Source: Xenopus tropicalis (lineage: Eukaryota > Chordata > Amphibia > Anura > Pipidae). From it: a stretch of 64,000 nucleotides of DNA. Below, piece by piece: positions 21,691 to 31,610 of the stretch. The stretch lies in the NCBI RefSeq assembly GCF_000004195.4, contig NC_030683.2:75983764-76047763 (forward strand). Direction: 5' to 3'. The first letter of the stretch is position 1. Every line of letters begins with the position of its first letter. The position numbers were made by a program, and so were the translations under genes. The notes beneath the pieces are model-generated. The model was not told the origin of the DNA. It saw only the letters and a list, made by a program, of their open reading frames with translations, and made no database searches.

Positions 21691-23832
21691 ATGTAGGGGC
21701 TTTATCTTTATTTTGCTGTGTTTAATGTATTGTTAAGTTGTGCTGAGTCATAATGATATTTGCAACTTGGTAAAACATTACAAATATTTTTGGTTTTAAC
21801 AATTTATATATGCAATGGAATGTTTTACTGCAATTCAGAAATGAATAATCTAATTTGGAAAGATATTAGTGCTCAAAGCTTAGACACATAGTTAACGGTG
21901 GTGGAGCTTAACGAATTTGAATGGGTGGCAATTAAGCAAGAATTCTAATAGGTAGAAAAGTAATGGCATTAAAGTAGGTACCTCCAGAACAGAAGTGCTT
22001 GCAGTGTTACTTGTGAAGATCAGAGCAAAGGCAGACATTTAGGTCGACAGCTTGCATCTCACTCACTAGAAGCAATGCTCTAATCATCATCAGGTGAAGC
22101 CCCCCCAAACCATTCCATTGGGTGCTGAAGGTACGTCTGGGAAAACGAGATCAGGTAAGTGTCTCAAAACAAGTGTGGGGTGTAGAGGAGCAGTAAAAGT
22201 GAAAGAGCATGTCAGAGAGGCAGAGTGAGTGAGTGGATGGTAGGTTACAAATGAAAATGGAAGAGGCAGGCAAGAGCTGGTATCTTTCTCTTAAAACATC
22301 AAAAAGTAACACTGGGCAGATGAGAGCCAAGAAAACTTTCTGAGCAGAACTGTAGGTCTGGAGAATCTGGATGAGGACCAACAGTGCAGAGTGAAAGGTG
22401 GCCCCACAGGTAGCTGTGTAGCAGAGCAAAAGACTACAGTAGTCTTAGCATAGATCTTTCCTTCTGCTGAGTAGAAATAGGAATGGGGGAGGAGCGATCG
22501 GTTCATAAGCAGGCTGTGCTTTAAATATGTGAAAAGGTGTGAATAAGGCAGGGCACTGTATCCTTTTGCCCTCCTGCAGAGCAGCAAGGTCCTTGAGCAG
22601 ATCCTTGAGAGGAGCATCTGGATGTACCAGGAACACACATTAGGGAGTGGACACAGCCAGGTCCTCTGCAACAGAACTAGCAGTAAAAATGTTATTGAAA
22701 AACAGGCCATGAGGGATGAAACTAGTTCAACAATGGGGAAACCCAATAGGGATTTAATGGCAATATTAACAGACCTGATGTCAATATGGCAAGTAGGGGC
22801 ATCATAAGGTAGTACAGTGTCGGTGGCTGTTTGGGCACCCAGTAGACTGCAGTCTACATCACTAAGGGGTGTTCTAGGTATTGAAAGTTCAGTAGCTACA
22901 GCTCCATTAAGGCAAGTAAGTAAATGGAGTGCACATTAATGTATCCTATATATAACATGAAAGGGCATCCCTATACTGCCACACCTACACCATTAACACA
23001 ATTCATTTGCAGCCTATTAGTGTAATTAAGGTGGGGGGCCTGAATAGAATATTACTTATATAAAGAGCCACACCTAGGCATAATAATCATGCAGAATTTT
23101 ATTGGTTACAAAAAGCATTTAAACAGACAAAATTTTCATAAAACCACTTAAAGATTAGAACCCAGCACCATAGCGTCTACCACTACTGCAATACTCTGAG
23201 TACATAGTATTAAATGACATTAGCCTAAAATGGCTTACTTAAGAGTAGCTACCTGCATCCCCAGTCTAATCCAAATGGTAACAAAATGTCAGTAAAGTGC
23301 TAAAGTGACCATAAATATAGCAACAGTAAATGTATCAACCAGAATGTTGTAACAATTACAGTGTATATAGATACAGTCTAACTAAGTCAGAGGGACTATT
23401 AACAGGTAAGTATAATGCATAAAACAGGTGACAGCCATTTACAGAAAGTAGGAAATAAATATACTGAAAATTCTAATGATAACAGTTCCAACCTGATATG
23501 ATTAGACCCTGTAGAGTATCTGTATCATAATATCACTGAGAGTCCTAACTTCACAGAGTATTCATAAAGTAAGGAGTGTTGAAGTGTCCAGACACGTAAA
23601 TGGGTCTAGTACAATACAGTAAACAAAAACAGATGCCCAGAATCAGGCAGAACATTGAAAGATAACAAGCCACTAAGTCATAATTGCCTGCATCTGATAA
23701 TGTATAGGTTTAAAGTCCCTCTGAATCGTATAGAAGAGTAGATGTGGTGGCGTGGTGCTGTAAAACCCGACACACGTTTGCATTACAATGCCAGGGTACA
23801 CATTAATGTATGACTTGTCATCACTTAGTTTC
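21691..23832. other. Unassigned 2.1 kb
   Basis: No host gene. 22150-22800 is open on the minus strand in overlapping frames, but none shows a domain I recognise and stop-free stretches are short. May include an old LTR or unknown repeat. Confidence 0.35.
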
Positions 23833-24660
23833 AAATAGTTACATAGTTACATAGTTACATAGGGTTGAAAAAAGACCATTGTCCATCAAGTTCAACCCAT
23901 CCGAGTAAACCCAGCACACAACCTATACTAACCAATCTATACACTCACATACATAAACTATATATATACAACCAGTAATACTAACTGTAGATATTAGTAT
24001 CACAATAGCCTTGGATATTCTGCTTGTTCAAAAACTCATCCAGGCCCCTCTTAAAGGCATTAACAGAGTCTGCCATTACCACATCACTAGGAAGGGCATT
24101 CCACAGCCTCACCGCTCTCACCGTGAAAAACCACCTACGCTGCTTCAAATGGAAGCTCTGTTCCTCTAATCTATAGGGGTGACCTCTGGTGCGCTGATTG
24201 TTTTTATGGGAAAAAAGAACATCCCCCAACTGCCTATAATCCCCTCTAATGTACTTGTACAGAGTAATCATGTCCCCTCGCAAGCGCCTCTTTTCCAGAG
24301 AAAACAACCCCAACCTCGACAGTCTAACCTCATAGCTTAAATCTTCCATCCCCTTTACCAGTTTAGTTGCACGTCTCTGCACTCTCTCCAGCTCATTAAT
24401 ATCCTTCTTAAGGACTGGAGCCCAAAACTGCACCGCATACTCAAGGTGAGGCCTTACCAGGGACCTATAAAGCGGCAAAAATATGTCCTCATCCCTTGAG
24501 TCAATGCCCTTTTTTATACAAGACAGCACTTTATTTGCTGTAGTAGCCACAGAATGACACTGCCTGGAATTAGACAACTTATGATCTACAAAAACCCCTA
24601 GATCCTTCTCCATTAAGGATGCCCCCAACACACTACCATTCAGTAAATAGTTCACCAAGC
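23833..24660 (-). pseudogene. CR1-like LINE, 5'-truncated, RT C-terminus intact
   Basis: A 225-residue open stretch (23981-24658) encodes the C-terminal third of a CR1-type reverse transcriptase: [67 protein letters not shown] and [17 protein letters not shown]. The 3' UTR follows to an 8-bp-repeat tail (TAGTTACA repeats at 23836-23860), the hallmark of CR1. 5' truncation at about 24660 is typical of target-primed insertion. No endonuclease or RT active site, so inert. Close relatives are at 37826-38644 and 48221-48622. Confidence 0.85.
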
Positions 24661-24984
24661 AATATTTCTCAGGTATGTTTAATGGTAACCATTAATAATA
24701 TGCCAGCTTCATGTTTCATTCCCCAAAATGCATCGTAGCAGTATGTTAGGCCAGCTTCATGTTTAATGCTCCATTACACATTCAGTATAAATGCAGAGCA
24801 AAATTAATGTTTAATGTACACTAACCTTGCCACATAATCAATTTTTTTTTAGTCTTAGCTACAAAATTAACTTGGTCCATAAAACTATTGGCAGTTTGCA
24901 ATCGCAATGGGATATATGGACCTTCTAGCAAACTAGGGCAAAGTTGATATAGAGACCATCTCATGAAAACATACCAGTGGGTGG
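24661..24984. other. Unassigned, with a local direct repeat
   Basis: Near-direct repeat GCCAGCTTCATGTTTxAT at about 24700 and 24752. Nothing else. Confidence 0.35.
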
Positions 24985-25483
24985 CCTAGTGGGATATGGA
25001 CACCTAAGGGTGGTCCTAATTGTGTGTGTACTATAATTATTCTTTCCTGGTTAAAAGAGAGTTTCCTCTGTAATTCAGCAGTAGCCACTAGGTGGTGGTG
25101 TTGTGCAATATAAAAGGGAATGACTCACAAACCATGAGGTCTTTCTTCCCCTCTCTAAGAGGTTAGCTACAGGAGCCAGTTTAGATAATTCAGTTAGATA
25201 TTTTATAGTAATGCTAGGAGTGAAAGGATAGATAGTGTTATTTAGTTGGGCAGCTTGAGGCCCCTCCAAGGAGATCAGTGAGGTCATCACCTCCCGGCAT
25301 TACTGCCTGTAGTAGAGATTATCTGGAGAAAGAGAAGCTTCTGGTTTGGACATTGGGGAGAGATACCTAAATCTGCATATAATACCACTGAATGCTATTT
25401 GAAATAAAGAAAGAAGTTTGTTTGGTTAATCAGCAATCTCAAGTCTCCTGGTCAATTCCTCCCCAGGTGGATTATCAGCAACT
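24985..25483 (+). mobile_element. LTR, partly homologous to 20375-21115
   Basis: Left half matches the LTR at 20375 (GGACACCTAAGGGTGGTCCT; AATATAAAAGGG as TATA region at 25110). AAATAAAGAAAGAAG near 25402 is a polyadenylation-like site. Its right part is interrupted at 25496 by the palindromic element and resumes at 26371 (GGGTAAGCACTCACCCAAGG). Confidence 0.5.
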
Positions 25484-25639
25484 GGGTAAGCACTCATGGA
25501 TACACCGAAAACAGAAATAGGCAGGCACTCCGGGATTTCAAGTATAAAGAATTTTTGCAGAAGTTCACAGGAAAAGTAGTAAAATCAAAGTATATTTATT
25601 TAAAGCTAACACATGTAACAGCAAGCCTTACGCGTTTCG

Positions 25640-25675
25640 TACCTTTCGGTACTTAATCATAGGCTGAATGAACAA
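25640..25675 (-). ncRNA. Degenerate hammerhead-like fold, left palindrome arm
   Basis: Mirror image of the right-arm segment: ACGCGTTTCGTACC then TTTCGGTACTTAATCATAGG. Read on the minus strand it gives the stem GTACC-GAAA-GGTAC followed by GAAACGCGT. See the right-arm entry for which core residues are lost. Confidence 0.4.
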
Positions 25676-26083
25676 TTGCTCACAAAGAATATTTAAAGCA
25701 TGAGAGGCCAATGATCATTTAGATGTAATTAGCCAATCACAACACAAGATTAATTAAGTAAAAACAATTGGCAACCATTTAAAGAAATAGCATGTGTTAG
25801 TAGCAGTATATATCCCTTTAGTATATAGTAGGATAAGTAATCTCAAAAAGTGTCTGTATGTTATTTATTTATTTATTTATTTGTATAAATAACATACAGA
25901 CACTTTTTGAGATTACTTATCCTACTATATACTAAAGGGATATATACTGCTACTAACACATGCTATTTCTTTAAATGGTTGCCAATTGTTTTTACTTAAT
26001 TAATCTTGTGTTGTGATTGGCTAATTACATCTAAATGATCATTGGCCTCTCATGCTTTAAATATTCTTTGTGAGCAATTGTTC

Positions 26084-26125
26084 ATTCAGCCTATGATTAA
26101 GTACCGAAAGGTACGAAACGCGTAA
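26084..26125 (+). ncRNA. Degenerate hammerhead-like fold, right palindrome arm
   Basis: CCTATGATTAAGTACC-GAAA-GGTAC-GAAACGCGTA: stem II GTACC/GGTAC with a GAAA tetraloop, then the GAAA box and a self-complementary ACGCGT where a minimal (dimer-type) stem III would be. The first conserved box reads ATGATTA instead of CTGANGA, so two invariant positions (C3 and G8) look changed. Inferred to be a relic, probably inactive. Confidence 0.45.
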
Positions 26126-26382
26126 GGCTTGCTGTTACATGTGTTAGCTTTAAATAAATATACTTTGATTTTACTACTTTTCCTGTGAACTTCTGCAAAA
26201 ATTCTTTATACTTGAAATCCCGGAGTGCCTGCCTATTTTTGTTTTCGGTGTATCCATGATGGCTCCCTCTGGCTGAAGGTCTGGGGCATGAGCACCTGGG
26301 CCCAACTATACTATGGGTGAGATTTGATTTATACCCTCTTACTTATGAGCATATGTATCCCCCTTTTCTTGGGTAAGCACTC

Positions 26383-26704
26383 ACCCAAGGGGCAGCAACA
26401 GTTGGGAGGTATGTAGCATCAATACATTTGCTTTCATAAAACTGTACTTGCATGTGTGTTTGTAAATGATCCCTCATGTTCCTTATCATTCAAATCTAGA
26501 AAAATCTGTGTTTTTTTTAATTTCCTATTAAAATATATAGTAATAATTATAATAATAATATTATAACATTGTCTTAATGATATATATGAAGGGCAAACCA
26601 AATGAACTTTAATATGTTTTCTTATCTGACTTCTATTGCACAAAAATATCAATAGTAACCAATAGCTGGCACATTGTGTATATGTCTAAATCAAAAGAGC
26701 TACA
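26383..26704. other. Unassigned AT-rich sequence
   Basis: Includes a TAATAATTATAATAATAATA simple repeat near 26545. No gene seen. Confidence 0.35.
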
Positions 26705-27080
26705 TTCACACCATAACATACTGACTGTCGAGGTTGAGGTTGTTTTCTCTGGAAAAAAGGTGCTTGCAAGGGGACATGATTACTCTATACAAGTACATTA
26801 GCGGGGATTATAGACAGATAGGGGATGTTCTTTTTTTCCCATAAAAACGATCACTGCACCAAAGGCCACCCCTGTGATGGCAGATTCTGTTAATGTAGTA
26901 TCCAAGGCTATTGTGATACTAAAATCTACAGTTAGTATTGTTGTTGGTATATATGGTTTATGTATGTGAGTCTATAGATAGGTCAGTATTGGTTTGTGTG
27001 TGCTGGGTTTACTTGGAAGGGTTGAACTTGATGGACTCTGGTCTTTTTTCAATGCTATGTTACTATGTAACTATGCAGTT
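26705..27080 (+). pseudogene. CR1-like LINE 3' fragment, degraded
   Basis: CTGTCGAGGTTGAGGTTG, GGACATGATTACTCT, CATAAAAACGATCA and GCAGATTCTGTTAATG follow the CR1 C-terminal coding order, then the 3' UTR (GTGCTGGGTTTACTTGG, TTGAACTTGATGGAC) and a TATGTTACTATGTAAC tail. Internal deletions remove codons for the conserved [14 protein letters not shown] region. Confidence 0.75.
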
Positions 27081-27249
27081 ACAAGTTTACACAAATTTTA
27101 GTGTAATCCTGTATTGTATCTAAATATCATCACACTTTTGTGTGTGTTAAGTCATAGAAACATTCATAAAAGTAGTAAATTCACTTATGTGTGCTGGGTG
27201 ATCTTTAAAGATGTAATAAAAGCTCAGCAATCCTTTACAGGGTATAGGG

Positions 27250-27575
27250 CAGTGATCCCCAACCAGTGGTTCATGAGCAACATGTTGCTCACCAACCCCT
27301 TTGATGTTGCTCTCAGTGCCCCCAAACCAGGTAGTTATTTTTGAATTTCTGATCTGGTGGCAAGTTTTTGTTGAATAAAAACAAGATTTACTACCAAATA
27401 AAGCCTCCTGTAAGCTAATAGTGTGCATAGAGGCTACCTAATAGCCAATCTTAGCCCTTATTTTGTATCTCTATTAACTTTTATGATGCTTGTGTTGCTC
27501 CCCAAGTCCTTTTACATTTGACCCAGACCCAGAGAATGCCAGGGGTTGGTACCAAAATCAGGGGTTGGGCCAGTG
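27250..27575. mobile_element. hAT-like MITE (CAGTGATCCCCAACC end)
   Basis: Left terminus CAGTGATCCCCAACC is a classic hAT-type end; the right end near GGGTTGGGCCAGTG (27562-27575) is a mutated inverse of it. Flanking 8-mers (GTATAGGG / GTTATAAA) do not match well, so the ends have decayed. No transposase. Confidence 0.5.
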
Positions 27576-28194
27576 GTTATAAAGGGGGGGAAGGATGAAA
27601 TATTAATTTGAGCAGCAGCCATTAGAAGACTTTACACTGAAGAACTTATAAATTGATATTTAGCACTTGGTCTCTTTTTGTGGACACTAAAAAGATACCA
27701 CATGTTAGGCCACATTGCCATCCAGTGAGGCCTACAGGGTCCCACTGGATGAGGACTGCATCAACGTGTTGATGTGCTCTTTACTGACATATTTACAGCT
27801 TTCACATCAGTCCCTGCCCTAGCTGTGCTTACAAGCTGCTTACTAAGAGTGAAATTTAACCTGTGCACCATAAACCCTGTCAGAATAGTTACAACTAACA
27901 CAACCCAGCTTAACAACCAGAGGGAGGGTGGTTGGTACTCAATTTTCAGGAACTCACAAGACCTATATTCATGTTTAAATTCCCCTCCACACCTGCAAGA
28001 CACCTTTGATCCCTTCCCTGAGCCCAAATGTAATACATCCATCCCCACCTCATTTTGGTTTACCCTGTTATCCTTATACCATCCCTGACCTGTCTCACGT
28101 AACTGCTTTCCAAAGCCTTATATGCGCCCTACAGGGAATCATCAAAAATCTTGCTGGGAACATTGTAATAAATTATTTGTTGGGGGCTAGGGAG
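27576..28194. other. Unassigned sequence
   Basis: No gene supported; open frames at 27760-28090 on both strands show no family signature. Confidence 0.35.
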
Positions 28195-28700
28195 AAAGGA
28201 TTGTTGGAAAAAAAGGTGCTGGGAAGGGACAGAGAGAAAAGATTGTGCTGCTATAACTCACTGCTGGATTTGACTGGAGGCACAATTGCAAATCAGGGAG
28301 CAGGGGGGCTAGGAAGCAGGGTGAGAAAGATCTCAATCAGTCCTGTGAGTCTCCTGTCCAGGGCCGGATTTCTACTTGGGGGTGCCCCAAGGCCGCCCCC
28401 ATTCAGCGCCCCCCCGCCACGAGAACGCGCATGCGCGAACAGGCCCCCCCCCGCGCGAACGCTAATGCGCATGCGCAAGCGCCAAACTTAGAACTCCCAT
28501 ACGGAGCAGTCCCCATTGGGTGGCATGCCGCCCCTGTGTATGTGCCGCCCTAGGCCCAGGCCTTTGTGGCCACGCCACAAATCCGGGCCTGCTCCTGTCA
28601 AATCCAGCTGTTTATTATACCAGCACAATCTTTTGCGTTCCAGCTCCTCCACTGAATATTTTTTATCTGTTCCCAGCACAATACTTTTCTGGTCATCCCA
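28195..28700. repeat. Inverted repeat split by a hAT MITE
   Basis: Left arm (about 28215-28280: AAAAGATTGTGCTG, GCTGGATTTGACTGGAG) recurs inverted at 28592-28690 (GTCAAATCCAGC, CAGCACAATCTTTTG). Both arms translate similarly (KRLCCYNSLLDLTG and KRLCWYNKQLDLTG). The hAT element at 28359-28591 lies between them, with its right duplication inside the right arm. Identity of the inverted unit unknown. Confidence 0.6.
28359..28591. mobile_element. GC-rich hAT MITE, complete, 8-bp TSD
   Basis: Termini CAGGGCCGGATTT and AAATCCGGGCCTG are inverted copies; flanked by perfect CTCCTGTC (28351-28358, 28592-28599). The interior is GC-rich with GCGCATGCGC palindromes around 28429 and 28465. Non-coding, non-autonomous. 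Confidence 0.85.
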
Positions 28701-28950
28701 GTGATCCCTTCTCCCCAGCCCATGCCACTGCTGTGCCAATTTTTTCATATTTCATATTTTAAATATTTCACATTCTCTGTTACCCATTACCTTTTTTTAC
28801 CAATCTTGCTGTACCAGAAATATGTTTCCAAAAAATTCCACATCTTACATTTCTTTTATTCCTTGTTCCTCTGTGCCATTTTCCTGTCCACAATCTCCTC
28901 TACCTGTTTGCTCCTGCCATTCTCTCCTCTATTTATCCTTGCTGCTTCTG
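28701..28950. other. Unique AT/pyrimidine-rich sequence
   Basis: Leads into the minisatellite; no gene. Confidence 0.35.
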
Positions 28951-29415
28951 TGCCATACTGCCTCCCATCTGTACCCTCAGAGCTCCAGTGTGCCATACTG
29001 CCTCCCATCTGTACACTCAGAGCTCCAGTGTGCCATACTGCCTCCCATCTGTACACTCAGAGCTCCAGTGTGCCATACTGCCTCCCATCTGTACCCTCAG
29101 AGCTCCAGTGTTCCATACCGCCTCCCATCTGTACCCTCAGAGCTCCAGTGTGCCATACTGCCTCCCATCTGTACCCTCAGTGCTCCAGTGTGCCACACTG
29201 CCTCCCATCTGTACCCTCAGTGCTCCAGTGTGTCATACTGCCTCCCATCTGTACCCTCAGTGCTTCAGTGTGCCATACTGCCTCCCATCTGTACCCTCAG
29301 TGCTCCAGTGTGCCATACTGCCTCCCATCTGTACCCTCAGTGCTCCAGTGTGCCATACTGCCTCCCATCTGTACCCTCAGTGCTTCAGTGTGCCATACTA
29401 CCTCCCATCTGTACC
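28951..29415. repeat. 40-bp minisatellite, about 11.6 copies
   Basis: Unit TGCCATACTGCCTCCCATCT plus GTACCCTCAGAGCTCCAGTG, repeated at exactly 40-bp spacing with point variants (ACACTCAG/ACCCTCAG, AGCTCC/TGCTCC/TGCTTC). Variants are ordered: AGAGCT types in the first half, AGTGCT types in the second. Because 40 is not a multiple of 3 and the unit has no stop in any plus frame, three overlapping long open frames arise; they are artefacts of the repeat, not genes. Confidence 0.95.
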
Positions 29416-29640
29416 TGTAAAAATGGAACATTTTATTTATTAAAACTTTTTGTTTTAAACATTTTATGCAATTTTTTAAGGTTTTAGACCTGTGTAAAAA
29501 ATGGCTGATCCTCGTCTACACAAAAAAAGGCGTACCTAAACCTATGGTTTCAATGAAGATATGAAGAAAAATATTTTTTTACTAATTTTAGAGAGAAATG
29601 CATATGAATAATATACCATGCACCAGTTGCCATTGGTAAA
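29416..29640. other. Junction between minisatellite and transposase fossil
   Basis: AT-rich; weak remnants of a zinc-finger-like segment appear just before 29650 (see next entry). Confidence 0.35.
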
Positions 29641-30790
29641 AAATGCAATGTAGAACGTCATTTCACAACAATGCATAGAAAGTATGATGTGGAATTTCCA
29701 GTTGGCACTAATTTATGGAAAGTAAAAGTGAAAGAACTGAAATCTGTTTTAAGTGCGCAACAAGCAATCTTCAAGAAACCTGCAAACAAATCAAAAGCAG
29801 CAACAATTGCATCATTTAAGGTGGCACATGTCCTTGCAAAAAAGAAGAAGCCATATGAGGATGGAGAAATTGTAAAGGATGCAATGGTTGCAGTTGCAGA
29901 AACGTTATTTCAGGATTTTAAAAATAAATCAGACATAATGACTGCTATTCAAGATCTGCAGCTCTCAGGAAACACTGTCACTCACAGAATTGAAGCCATG
30001 TCAGATGATGTTTGTCACCAGATAAAGGGGGATGTACATCAATGTGAGTTCTTCAGCTTGCAGTTTGATGAATCAACAGATGGGGTGGACACTGCTCATC
30101 TGAACATCTTTATACGAATGATTTTTAAAGATACAAGTATAAAGGAAGACCTGTTTGCCGTTTTACCATTAAAAGGAAAAACAAGAGGAGAAGATATTTA
30201 CCAAGCTTTCAAGGATTATGTTCAGCAGCTGAATGTTCCTCTCCATAAATTGGTATCTATAACAACTGATGGTGCCCCTGCAATGGTTGGGTCAAAACTT
30301 GGCTTTATTTCTTTACGTAGAAATGATCCAGCATTTCCACCTTTTCTGAACTATCATTGTGTTATTCACCAGGAGTCACTTTGTTCCAAGGTTTCATCAT
30401 GTCATGAAAGTTGTAGTGAAGATTGTAAACTCAATTTGTGCCAGACCACTTCAGCACAGGCTGTTCAAAGCCTTCCTGGATGAATTTGATGCTCAGTACA
30501 GGGTCCCATTTTACACAGTAAAAGTACGGCTAAGCAGAGGAAAATTGTTGCAGCGTTTCCATTACCTCTTGCCAGAAATATCCCAATTTTCAGAAGAAAA
30601 AGATGAATTGTACAGTGAATTATATGACTATCAGTGGCTGGCAGATTTGGCATTTTTAACAGACAAGACTTCAAAATTAAATAACCTGAACCTTGAACTT
30701 CAGGGACAGGACAAAACTACTTGTATATTTAAACATAAACTCGGACAGAAAAGCTTCCTTTTGTCTGGTAAAAAAAAAAAAATAACATGC
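29641..30790 (+). pseudogene. hAT transposase-derived gene (GTF2IRD2/FAM200-like), frameshifted and truncated
   Basis: Begins in the tail of a BED-like zinc finger (KCNVERHFTTMHRKYD), then the helical region (ATIASFKVAHVLAKKKKPY, DLQLSGNTVTHRIEAMSDDV) and the RNase-H-like fold with two likely catalytic aspartates in FSLQFDESTDG (about 30056-30088) and SITTDGAPAMVGSK (about 30257-30297). YHCVIHQESLCSKV follows; then a frameshift near 30400 moves the reading to MKVVVKIVNSICARPLQHRL, VRLSRGKLLQRFHYLLPEI (the usual Trp of VRWLSRG is missing) and LNNLNLELQGQDKTT. The C-terminal hATC dimerisation region with the third acidic residue is absent. Resembles domesticated and autonomous hAT proteins of the GTF2IRD2/ZBED/FAM200 type. 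Inactive as it stands. Confidence 0.85.
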
Positions 30791-31472
30791 AATTAAAAAT
30801 TATATTGTTCCATTTATTTTCAGAAAGACTGGAAATTTTGACTGAGAAAAAATGAATTGAATGACATTGTTTACAGAGACAATCCATATTAACCACAGAA
30901 ATGACAGTTTTTACGTGCCAAGTCTTTTCATGCAAATTTATGTGTTTTTTTTCTTTAATAAACTATTCAAGGTTTCAAAAAAATATTCTTGTGTATTTGT
31001 GACTTTTTTTACCACGTTTTTTCTCAAAATGTGGAAAACCAGTTGTGTGGACTCAACCTAAGAAGGGTGTAATAAAAGGGTAACTATAACATTTATAATT
31101 TTTAATTTAGATTTCATTCATGAAAACATTATGAACTAAATATGAATTTATTTGTTCCTGTTTTATTTTCTCTAACTTCTATAATACTGTTAGGGGCCCG
31201 CTTGCTTTTAATATTGGCTAAGTTACCACAACTTTTTGACAGGCTGATGTGTGCAATTTTGTAGGTTTGTAGTATTTGCTTAATAGGACTATTGCTTATT
31301 CAGGTAGTTGTATAATATTCAAAGGAGATGAAACATGACATATGGGGATAAAACAGGGGAGGACATTGTTAATCTACCCAAGTGCTAATGATCTGCATAT
31401 GTTGTTGCTTTATAAATATATGGTAATAACATTAATAAAACTCTCAGCATACTCATACGGTATTAAGGGTTA
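30721..31472. repeat. Duplicated block, copy B part 1
   Basis: Partner of 905-1606 (see there). Roughly nine of ten bases agree by eye, with a few small indels, for example an extra ~60 bp at about 30960-31020 in this copy. It starts within the last codons of the transposase fossil and runs through its 3' flank. Confidence 0.8.
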
Positions 31473-31610
31473 AAACATGTTTTGGGCTTCTGTACCAGCT
31501 CAAGGCAACCAAATCCCTTTGGCAGGTAGGATCTGTGCCTTCAAAAATGCCCCAGTAGCTCCCCATCTTCTTTCTGCTGATTCTCTGCACATGCTCTGTG
31601 CTGCTGTCAG
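31473..31610. other. Junction sequence
   Basis: Homology with copy A stops here; nothing recognised. Confidence 0.3.

Larger units (their letters stand above)
25484..26382. mobile_element. Giant palindromic retroposon with 12-bp target duplication
   Basis: GGGTAAGCACTC occurs at 25484-25495 and 26371-26382, framing an 875-bp insertion. Of this, 25499-26257 is a near-perfect inverted repeat with ~370-bp arms (left arm begins GGATACACCGAAAACAG, right arm ends CTGTTTTCGGTGTATCC-like) around a TTTATTTATTTA centre at about 25870. A single-copy tail, 26258-26370, follows. Each arm carries AAATAAATATACTTTG and a hammerhead-like segment. The 12-bp direct repeat is longer than hAT or Harbinger duplications and fits retroposition. 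No coding capacity. Related to 62170-62460. Confidence 0.8.

Noticed and set aside
22151..22746. 151-codon minus-strand ORF as a possible gene
   Set aside because: No family signature, no consistent frame, composition-driven hydrophobic/Cys-rich translation.
25640..25675. Functional ribozyme call for the palindrome arms
   Set aside because: The first conserved box is ATGATTA rather than CUGANGA, so it is listed only as a degenerate relic.
28701..29487. Three overlapping long plus-strand ORFs of Cys/Pro/Ser-rich protein
   Set aside because: They are generated by a 40-bp tandem repeat lacking stops in every frame; no start context or domain supports a gene.
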